Shown here piece by piece: positions 56,637-64,000 of a DNA stretch of 64,000 nt. Each line of letters opens with the position of its first letter. The stretch's first letter is position 1. Source of the DNA: Scylla paramamosain (taxonomy: Eukaryota > Arthropoda > Malacostraca > Decapoda > Portunidae); contig NC_087155.1 of assembly GCF_035594125.1 (NCBI RefSeq), forward strand, positions 3,340,192 through 3,404,191, in the 5' to 3' direction. Under the pieces are notes generated by a model. The model was not told the origin of the DNA. It did no database searches and was given only the letters and a program-made list of their open reading frames with translations. Position numbers and translations under genes: made by a program.

Positions 56637-58154
56637 CTATTGATTGATGGCTCGCACCATGGTGGGAATCGCACTGAGTCTGTACCGGTCCGTACGCGGC
56701 GCCTTTAGGGGCGTTATCTTGTTGTGGTGTCTGGTGGCACGGGCGGGGCGAGGCGCGTCAGGCGGCAGCATGTTTCTGAGACGTGGATGATTCAGAAGTC
56801 CCCTACCAAACTTCTCCAGAGCCTCACGGTACCTGGTGGATAGTCTGGACAGCCTCAGGGTGTTCAGGGCTTCTTCATAGGTGGTGTATGCAGGGCCAAG
56901 GATGACCCTGCACGCCCTTTTCTGCACACTCTCCAACTGTAGCTGTTGAGTTTGTGTGAGGGAGGATGACCACGCTGGGGAGGCGTACATGAGTTTGGGG
57001 AGGATGAAAGTAAGATACACCCCCCCTAACTCATCTGTCGGCGTCCCCAGCGACCTGAGTCTGCGCAGCAGGTACAGCCTGTAGGTAGCTGATCTTATGG
57101 TGCTGGCGACATGCTGCTTCCAGGTCAGCTGGTCGTCCACCGTGACTCCGAGGAGCTTGGCACATCGGACCACCTGGAGCGGGTGAGGGCCCACTGAGAG
57201 CTGGGGAGGGGGCACTGGTACAGAGGAGGTACAGAAATGCATCACCACAGTTTTGTTGTGGTTGATGGTCATCCTGCTCTCCTCCGTCCATGTCTGCAGC
57301 CGCTCCAGAATCGCTTGCAGTGGCGAGTAGTCCGGGTTCTTGGTGGAAACTGGGACGCCCACGGTGCAGTCGTCCACATACTTCCAGCGATGAGGGGTGT
57401 CAGTGAGGGCGTCGTTAATGAGGAGGAGGAAGCATAGAGGACCCATCTTGGTCCCCTGGGAGACCCCACAAGTCAGCTGTTGGAAAGTAGAGACAGAGCC
57501 CTGATAGCGAACGGCCTGACGCCTCCCTGTGAGGAAGTCGGCTAGCCACGCTATCAGGTTAGGAGGGAGACCCAGACTCACTGCCTTGCTGATGACAACA
57601 GTGTGGTCAACAAGATCAAAAGCCTTTTTGAAGTCCACAAAAGCAACAGCTAGAGAGGTGTTTCGCTTGTCCAGGTGGCTGTGGATGAATTCAAGGAAGC
57701 TGGTCAGGTAATGGGAGGTGGAGGTGGCTTTAATATTTCCAAACTGTCTGATATCCACGGTATTACAGATTTTGGTGTAGGCCCAGTCATATACAAAATC
57801 TTCACAAATAAGGCTAGGGATGGGGGTGATAGAGACTGGCCTGAGGTCATTGAGTGACTGTGGACTGGAGGTTTTGGGGATGGGGGTGACGTAAGATGTC
57901 TTCCAGTCCTCGGGGCAAGAGTGTTGGGAGAGTGAAGCGTTTATTATGGAGCATTGTGGTGTTGCTAGCTCTACCGCAAATTTCTTGTAAATTTTAATAG
58001 GAAGGTCAGTGGGTGCGGTGGATCTTGGTTTGAATTTGAGTATTCTCTTAAAAACATCCACCGCCTGGACAATGGGGGGATGAGAGGGGGCCGGAAGATA
58101 GGCAGGAAGCAGAGTGGTGTGGAAGGGAAGGAAAGGTTTGACAGATAGCAGCAA
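56637..58154 (-). CDS. LINE type 3 reverse transcriptase (505-codon open frame)
   Basis: A long open frame with RT motifs in order: IVQAVDVFKRILKFKPRSTA, YVTPIPKTSSPQSLNDLRPV (fingers), LAVAFVDFKKAFDLVDHTVV (palm A, catalytic Asp), LTCGVSQGTKMGPLCFLLLI (palm B), HRWKYVDDCTVGVPV (catalytic DD), RCAKLLGVTVDDQLTWKQHV, then a thumb/C-terminal region with ESVQKRACRVILGPAY and a stop at 56637. The ATG at 58154 is not the native start. The upstream endonuclease frame overlaps it, and a frameshift near 58140 separates them. The RT itself is intact. Confidence 0.85.
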   Translation of the reverse strand: MLLSVKPFLPFHTTLLPAYLPAPSHPPIVQAVDVFKRILKFKPRSTAPTDLPIKIYKKFAVELATPQCSIINASLSQHSCPEDWKTSYVTPIPKTSSPQSLNDLRPVSITPIPSLICEDFVYDWAYTKICNTVDIRQFGNIKATSTSHYLTSFLEFIHSHLDKRNTSLAVAFVDFKKAFDLVDHTVVISKAVSLGLPPNLIAWLADFLTGRRQAVRYQGSVSTFQQLTCGVSQGTKMGPLCFLLLINDALTDTPHRWKYVDDCTVGVPVSTKNPDYSPLQAILERLQTWTEESRMTINHNKTVVMHFCTSSVPVPPPQLSVGPHPLQVVRCAKLLGVTVDDQLTWKQHVASTIRSATYRLYLLRRLRSLGTPTDELGGVYLTFILPKLMYASPAWSSSLTQTQQLQLESVQKRACRVILGPAYTTYEEALNTLRLSRLSTRYREALEKFGRGLLNHPRLRNMLPPDAPRPARATRHHNKITPLKAPRTDRYRLSAIPTMVRAINQ

Positions 58155-59295
58155 AGTGATCGTTCATCTCCTGAGCCGCGAGAGTAGCAGGAAGGTGTGA
58201 GGTGCAAGGAAGAGACGAAGTGTGCTTTTGTAGGCCACACAGAGCTTTGATCTTAGCGTACCACTGTCTGTTGTTGGTCAGCTTGAGGTGATGTATCTTG
58301 TCTGGGTAATAGTTTGCCTTTGCAGCCTTAATCTCCCTGATCACTCTGTTTCTTAGTTTCCTGTAAAGGACCTGGCAGGAGTGGAACGCCCAGGTCCGCT
58401 GACGCATGAGTCTTTTAATGCGGGGTGTCATCCAGGGAGCATCAGACGGGTGCGTTGTGACGCTCTTGGCTGGGAAGTAGCGGTGGAAGGCTTCTGTGGT
58501 GGTGGCGACGTAATTCTGCCATTTTAAGTGGATGTCCTCCACATCCAGCACCTCGGTCCACGGGTGTTGTGTCACCCACTGCCCAAACTCCCTCATGGCT
58601 GAGTCAGGCATGGGGCGGTGGGTCCTGGTGACAGCTGACCGGGGGGTCGAGGTGGTGGGTGTGGGTGTCCACAGTATGGAGAGGTGGGTGCTCCGTCCCA
58701 TGGGAGGCAGCGGTTTGGGGGGCAAGTACTGTTGGCCCAGGTCTGTCAGTATAAGGTCGAGGATGGCTTGCTGGTGGGTGGGGAAGTCCACGACCTGGGT
58801 GAGGTGTAGCTGGTGTAGTATATCGTTGATATCTAATCTGTTAAAGTCCCCACAGATGACCAGTTTGGCGGCAGGATACTTCACCCTCAGGGCATCAGCA
58901 GTGTCGATGATGTGAGCGGTGAGTAACTGTGCTGTGGTAGCTCGTGGGGGTTGGTACACGACGCACACGATGATGGAGGCCGTGTTGCTGGGATGGCAAG
59001 GGGGCGTGACTCTCACCCACAGGGCCTCTACACCGCCCGGAATATCGACAGGGAGGTGTGAGGGGCTGAGGGTAGAGCGGCAGAAAACGGCCACTCCCCC
59101 CCCCTGCGTCCTGACCTCAGGTGATGGTAGAGCTGGTAGTCCTGCATTGAGCACACCTCAGGAACAATCTGCCACGCCTCAGTAACCGCCACAATGTCTG
59201 CACAAGTAGAACTCACCGTCACGATTAATTCGTCCATCTTGTTGGCTAAAGATGTTGCATTGAATAAGAGGAGGGAGGGTAGACTGTACCAAATC
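58048..59295 (-). pseudogene. LINE type 3 endonuclease and linker (one or two frameshifts)
   Basis: The N-terminal portion (FNATSLANKMDELIVTVSST, IVAVTEAW) is in one frame to about 59140. The domain then continues in the 59154-58048 frame with GGGVAVFCRS, SIIVCVVYQPPRATTAQLL, KLVICGDFNRLDIND (GDFN motif) and GRSTHLSILWTP (SxH motif). The linker follows (WMTPRIKRLMRQRTWAFHSC, NRQWYAKIKALCGLQKHTSS). It shifts into the RT frame near 58140. All key catalytic residues of the APE fold appear present. Confidence 0.78.
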
Positions 59296-59307
59296 CGAGG
59301 TACTCGG

Positions 59308-59308
<1 letters not shown>

Positions 59309-59354
<46 letters not shown>

Positions 59355-59358
59355 TGTG
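59309..59358. repeat. (TG)n tract at the right junction of LINE type 3
   Basis: TG dinucleotide of about 50 bp with one TATG interruption, then inverted satellite (GCATTTTGGCACTAAGAAGC). Confidence 0.95.
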
Positions 59359-60607
59359 CATTTTGGCACTAAGAAGCTCAAAAACTCTGATAATACAAGT
59401 TTCTCGTAATGTCTTTTCGTTTCCCTATGTAGTGTATTTTACATGCATTTTGGCGTTTTTTCTGTGTATCAATGCCAAAAACACTCAAAATACATCTTTT
59501 TTCGTTATATTGTTCTTTTTTTTTACATACAGAGTGGCATTCATCCCTTTTAACGCTTTGGTAGCTAAGAAGCTTAAAAAGACTCATAATACACATTTCT
59601 CGTAATGTCTTTTCATTTTCCTATATATTGTAATTTGCATACAGTTGTCGTTTTTGTAGGTAACAAACTCAAAAACATTCAAAGCACTTTTTTGTAATAT
59701 TCAGCTTCTCCATATAGGGTGTTTTGCATACGTTTCAAGGTTTTGGTACATAACTGAAAAGACCAAAAAGACATGTTTTTGGTATTGTTCTTTTGTATTC
59801 CCATATAGGGTGCTTTCCATGCTTTTTAAATTTTTTTTTGCCCTAAAAAAATTATGTTTCGATTCGCCATATAAAAGGGTTTTCATTCTTTTTGGCGTTT
59901 TGGTACATAACACTTTGAAAAACACTCAAAATACAGTGTTATTCTTTTTTTTTTCTCCATATAGAATGCTATTCAGTTTTTTTTTTTTTGGTGGTTTTAT
60001 TACCTAAGAAACTCAAAAGCTCTTATAATACACGTTTCTGGTAAACTCATTTCTTATCCCCTATAGAGAACTTTACATGGATTTTGTCATTCTTCTACGT
60101 AACAAGATCAAAAAGACTCAAAATAGACGTTTTTGGGTAAAGTTATACTGTTTATTTCTGAAGGATTTTTTTTTTTTTTTTTTTTTTTGCAGACGTTTTA
60201 ACGTTTTGGCACGTAAGTAGCTGAGAAAACACAGAAAAGAGACGTTTTTGGTAATGTTGTTTTGTTTTCCTATGTAGGGTGCTTTCCATGCTTTTTATCG
60301 TTTTGGTGTCTAGCACGCTCATAAACACTGAAAAGACGCTTCTGGAAATCTCGTTTCTTTTCACCATATAGGGTGTTTAACTTGCATTTAGCCATTCTTA
60401 TTTTTAAGAATGTGAAAAAAAATTCAGATTACACGATTTTGGTAATGTTCTTTTTCTCCATAAAGAGTGCTATTCATTTGTTTTATCGCTTTGTTACCTA
60501 AGAAGCCCAAAAACACTCATAATACACTTTTCTCTTGATGTATTTTTGTTTCCCCATATAGGGTATTTTCCATGCAAATTGGCATTTTTCAACTTAACAC
60601 GCTCAAC
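59359..60607 (-). repeat. Higher-order satellite array, block 8 (inverted)
   Basis: Reverse-oriented satellite with the S1 (GGTGCTTTCCATGC), S3 (CATTTTGGCGTTTT) and S4 (GCTATTCATGCGTTTT-like) signatures. No gene is seen. Confidence 0.82.
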
Positions 60608-60790
60608 CGCTAAAAAAAAAAAGAAAAAAAAAAACATGGAAATCACCCCATATGATAATACAAAACAACTGTACGAAAAACTTCTCTTTTCAGTGTTTAG
60701 AACTTCTTTCATACTAAAATGCTAAAACGCATTCAAAACACCCTTTATGGCTAAATAGAATAACTATCAAAAACATGTATTTTGAATATG
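60608..60790 (+). repeat. Short forward satellite patch
   Basis: At 60608 the array flips to forward (CCGCTAAAAAAAAA, then ACATGGAAATCACCCC and AACGCATTCAAAACACCC: S1 then S2 monomers). It flips back at about 60790 (TTCTGTTTTAGTACGCTTTA). It is just under two monomers long. Confidence 0.75.
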
Positions 60791-62207
60791 CTTTTTTTTT
60801 AATAATATTATTCTGTTTTAGTACGCTTTACTACGAAAGAAGTTCAAAAACACTCAAAAAAAAAAAGTTCTCCGTTGTTTTCTATCATTAGAGTGATTTC
60901 CATGCTTTTTAGTGGTTTCGTGCCTAACACGCTCAAAAACAATTTAAAGACACGTTTTTGGTAATATCATTTATTTTTTTTCATATAGCGGGGTTTGCAG
61001 GCATTTTAACGTTTTGATAACTAAGAATGTGAAAAAAAAATGAAAATACACATTTCGTGTAATGTTATTATTATAGAGTGCTATTCATGCGTTTTTAACG
61101 TTTTAGTATCTAAGAAGCTGAAAATAATCATAATATTCATCTCACATAATGTTTTTTCGTTTTATTTTATAGTGTATCCTACATGTATTTTGGAGTTTTT
61201 GTACGTAACAAGCTTAAAAACACTCAAAATACTTGTTTTTGGAAATGTTATTTTGTTTCTTCATTAAGAGAGTTTTGCAGGCGTTTTAGCGTTTTGGTAC
61301 GTAAGCTGAAGACACTCACAAAAAACATTTTGGTAAATTTTTTTTTTAATTCCCATGTTTATTCCCATTCCATGCTTATTAGCGTTTTAGTGCCTAACAT
61401 GAAGATAGAAAAAAAAATCAAAAGAAACGATTTTTTTGCAATGTCGTTCCGTTTCCCTATATAAGGAGGGGCATTGCATGCATTTCATTAATTTGGTACT
61501 TATCAATGTGGTAACCCTTCAAAATACACGTTTTCGATTATAATGTTCTGTTTCTCCATATAAAGTGCTATTAACGTGTTTATGCGTTGTGATACCTAAG
61601 CTGAAAACTCGTAATACACTTTTTTTTTCGTAATGTCTTTTCATTTTTTTATACAGAGTCGTTTGCACGCAGTTTGGCATTTTTCTACGTAACACCCTCA
61701 AAAACGCTCAAAATATACGTAAAATATACGTAAAATCGTTGTTATTTATTTATTTATTTTTTTCGTACAGGTTGTTTTATATGCTTTAGCATTTTAGTAC
61801 GTAAGTAACTTACTTAAAAACACTCAAAAGACAAGTTTTTGGTAATGTTTTATCTTACCATATAAGGTGCTTTCCTTGGTTTTTAACGCTTTGGTGCTTA
61901 ACACGCTCATAAACTCTTAAAAGATACGTTTTTGGAAAAATCGTTTCCTTTCTCCATATACGGTACTATGCATGCATTTTGGAATTTCTTTTACCTAATA
62001 ATGTGAAAAACACTGAAAATACACTTTTTTCAGAATATTCTTCTGTTTCTCCATATAGAATATTAGTCATACGTTTTAGCGTTTTGGTAGCTAAGAAGCT
62101 TAAAAATATACATAATACACATTCTTCGTTACGTCTTTTCTTTTTTCCATACATGGTAATTTCCATGCATTTGGCTTTTTTGTACGTAACAATCTAATAA
62201 ACTGAAA
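60791..62207 (-). repeat. Higher-order satellite array, block 9 (inverted)
   Basis: Reverse-oriented satellite up to the LINE insertion at 62208. A (TTTA)-like run occurs at 61743-61762. No gene is seen. Confidence 0.82.
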
Positions 62208-63227
62208 ATATTCCCCCTAAGCGAAGGTGCCTCTGGCGTTTTGCCTCTAGTAGTTGGGGGGACCTGAGGAGGTATTTTGCTGATTTTCCTTGGTATGACT
62301 ACTGCTTCCGTGTCAGAGACCCGTCTATGTGTGCTGAGCGCATAACAGAGGTGATAGTGTCTGGCATGGAGGCATACATTCCTCACTCTTTTTCTCGTCC
62401 TAAACCTTCTAATTCTAAACCTTGGTTTAACACAACTTGTTCTCGTGCTCTACATGATAGAGAGGTGGCCCACAAAAGGTACTTAAGCCTTCCATCACCA
62501 GAATCTCATGCACTTTATATTTCTGCCCGGAACCATGCCAAATCTGTTCTCCAACTAGCCAAAAACTCCTTCATTAACAGAAAATGTCAAAACCTTTCAA
62601 GATCTAACTCCCCTCGTGATTTCTGGCATCTAGCCAAAAATATCTCCAATAACTTTGCTTCTTCTTCTTTCCCTCCTCTATTTCAACCAGATGGCACCAC
62701 TGCTATCACATCTATTTCTAAAGCTGAACTCTTTGCTCAAACCTTTGCTAAAAACACTACCTTGGACGATTCTGGGCTTGTTCCTCCCTCTCCTCCACCC
62801 TCTGACTACTTCATGCCACCTATTAAAATTCTTTGCAATGATGTTTTCCATGCCCTCGCTGGCCTAAACCCTCGGAAGGCTTATGGACCTGATGGGGTCC
62901 CTCCTATTGTTCTCCGAAACTGTGCCTCCGTGCTTGCACCTTGCCTAGTCAAACTCTTTCAGCTCTGTCTGTCAACATTTACCTTTCGTTCTTGCTGGAA
63001 GTTTGCCTACATTCAACCTGTTCCTAAAAAGGGTGACCATTCTAATCCCTCAAACTACCGTCCTATTGCTTTAATTTCCTGCCTATCTAAAATTTTTCAA
63101 TCCATCCTCAACAGGAAGATTCTTAAACATCTACCACTTCACAATCTTCTATCTGATCGCCAGTATGGGTTCCGTCAAGGCCGCTCTACTGATGATCTGG
63201 CTTTCCTTACTGAGTCTTGGTCATCCT
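62208..63227 (+). mobile_element. LINE copy D (copy A family), internal fragment
   Basis: A plus-strand fragment of the first LINE family, from the endonuclease/RT linker (CCCCTAAGCGAAGGTGCC) to mid-RT (ACTGAGTCTTGGTCATCCT). It is cut at both ends, and its 3' side joins directly to a CR1-like element at 63228. It is less decayed than copies A and B over the shared region. Confidence 0.87.
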
Positions 63228-63280
63228 GGACGGATGGACGGATAGATGGCAAATGCAATTTAATATCAATAAATGCGTAG
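62327..63280 (+). CDS. LINE copy D linker and N-terminal RT (open partial frame)
   Basis: A 317-codon open frame. EVIVSGMEAYIPHSFSRPKP and FWHLAKNISNNFASSSFPP form the linker. KAYGPDGVPPIVLRNCASVL, QPVPKKGDHSNPSNYRPIAL, ISCLSKIFQSILNRKILKHL and LLSDRQYGFRQGRSTDDLAF form the RT N-terminal half. The last ~16 codons after ESWSS are out-of-frame CR1-like sequence. The catalytic ADD is absent because the element is cut before it. It is useful as a reference for the broken copies at 4.7-7.8 and 52-55.7 kb. Confidence 0.8.
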   Translation: MCAERITEVIVSGMEAYIPHSFSRPKPSNSKPWFNTTCSRALHDREVAHKRYLSLPSPESHALYISARNHAKSVLQLAKNSFINRKCQNLSRSNSPRDFWHLAKNISNNFASSSFPPLFQPDGTTAITSISKAELFAQTFAKNTTLDDSGLVPPSPPPSDYFMPPIKILCNDVFHALAGLNPRKAYGPDGVPPIVLRNCASVLAPCLVKLFQLCLSTFTFRSCWKFAYIQPVPKKGDHSNPSNYRPIALISCLSKIFQSILNRKILKHLPLHNLLSDRQYGFRQGRSTDDLAFLTESWSSWTDGRIDGKCNLISINA

Positions 63281-64000
63281 GTAGAGGAAACCCACACAAT
63301 AGGTACACATTAAACAACCAAACTCTGGTAGGTACAGGGTACGAGAGAGTTATAGTTAACTCTGAACTCCGTGTAGGGAACCAATGCATAGAAGCCAGAA
63401 ACAAGGCAAATAGGGTACTAGGATTACTTTTTAGGAGTGTTAAAAGTGGAAGGCCGGAAGTAATATTAAAGTTAAACTTGGCGCTGGTCAGACCTCATCT
63501 AGACTACGCTGTGCTGTTCTGGTCCCCACATTACAGGAAAGATATAGGTCTATTAGAATCAGTACAGAGGAGAATGACTAAAAGGATACAGGGGGTGAGG
63601 AGTATTCCTTACGAGGCGAGGTTGAAGCTGTTAAATTTACATTCTCTATAGAGACGTAGGTTAAGAGGGGACCTGATAGAAGTCTTTAAGTGGTATAAGG
63701 GTTATAACAAGGGAGATGTAAGCAAAATTCTTAGGATCAGCAACCAGGGTAGAACAAGAAATAATGGGTTCAAGCTTGAAAAATTTAGGTTTAGGAAGGA
63801 GATAGGAAAAAATTGGTTTTCAAATAGAGTGGTAGATGAGTGCAACGGACTCAGTAATCATGTAGTTAGTGCTAGGACACTAGAGAGCTTTAAGAGAAGA
63901 TTAGACATGTTTATAGATGGGGATAATAGATGGAAAAATAGGTAGGTGTGTTTCATACAGGGACTGCCACGTGTAAGCCTGGTCGCTTCTTGCAGCTTCC
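63228..64000 (+). mobile_element. CR1-like LINE, 3' part (runs to window edge)
   Basis: Plus-strand copy of the 19997-21860 family, joining in the RT after palm C (TGGACGGATAGATGGC). It ends at the window edge within the 3' UTR motif CGCTTCTTGCAGCTTCC. It carries small deletions relative to the other copy (about 12 bp after ATAAATGC at 63276, and about 9 bp near 63346). Confidence 0.88.
63280..63945 (+). pseudogene. CR1-like RT C-terminal region with stop codon
   Basis: Reads GRGNPHNRYTLNNQTLVGTG, CIEARNKANRVLGLLFRSVK, ALVRPHLDYAVLFWSPHYRK and LNLHSL, then TAG at 63649-63651 where the intact copy has Glu in SLERRRLRGDL. The same frame continues as RRRLRGDLIEVFKWYKGYNK to near 63945. One nonsense mutation plus the upstream chimera make it inactive. 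Confidence 0.82.

Larger units (their letters stand above)
56500..59308 (-). mobile_element. APE-type LINE (third family), inserted in a (TG)n microsatellite
   Basis: A 2.8-kb minus-strand LINE. Its 3' end is AATAAACCATTTATT followed by (ATT)n, at 56500-56531. It encodes endonuclease then RT, and there is no ORF1, so it is 5'-truncated or short. Both junctions are (TG)n, and inverted satellite continues in phase beyond each. The RT has YVDD-type KYVDDCTVG in place of the FADD of the other LINEs, and local GC content is clearly higher. I assign it to the CR1/L2/Daphne-like neighbourhood without certainty. Confidence 0.82.

Overview
The window is eukaryotic, gene-poor and repeat-dense. Long (TA)n, (CT)n, (CA)n and (AAT)n microsatellites, several families of decayed APE-type LINEs, a Ty3/Gypsy remnant and a pogo/Tigger-like transposon sit around and inside an AT-rich satellite. 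This fits a large arthropod genome, and a decapod crustacean (crab-like) is my best guess. The host guess is inference; no taxon-specific marker gene is present.

Layout. Roughly 30 kb (1-4711, 7805-14612, 18384-19996, 21861-34891, 55669-56454, 59359-62207) is one satellite. It is built of ~96-bp monomers of five recognisable types in a fixed order, giving a higher-order repeat of about 480 bp. The array runs forward up to 31.47 kb, is inverted from 31.47 to 34.09 kb, is forward again to 34.89 kb, and is inverted on the far side of a 21-kb non-satellite island, with a short forward patch at 60.6-60.8 kb. Interrupting the satellite are a LINE copy (4.7-7.8 kb, minus), a dead pogo/Tigger-like element whose transposase carries a C-terminal PHD finger (14.6-18.4 kb, minus), a 5'-truncated CR1-like LINE with a long open RT frame (20.0-21.9 kb, minus), a third LINE type inserted inside a (TG)n tract (56.5-59.3 kb, minus), and a LINE/CR1 chimera at the right edge (62.2-64.0 kb, plus).

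The island at 34.9-55.7 kb holds a Gypsy remnant that has lost its integrase core, a 26-bp minisatellite open in all three plus-strand frames, and the only probable host gene. That gene is a minus-strand, multi-exon, type II membrane glycosyltransferase-like gene (exons 49355-44738) with all phase-0 introns where they can be checked. Its introns are loaded with microsatellites and a LINE fragment that carries a 242-bp tandem triplication. The first coding exon plus the neighbouring LINE tail is duplicated in inverted orientation at 51.0-51.7 kb, where the exon copy has a stop codon. A second LINE complex (51.5-55.7 kb) contains a fragment of its own family nested inside it.

Nothing here forms an operon-like system. 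The most distinctive items are the five-monomer satellite with orientation switches, the glycosyltransferase gene with its inverted exon-1 copy, the PHD-bearing pogo-like element, and the microsatellite-embedded LINE.
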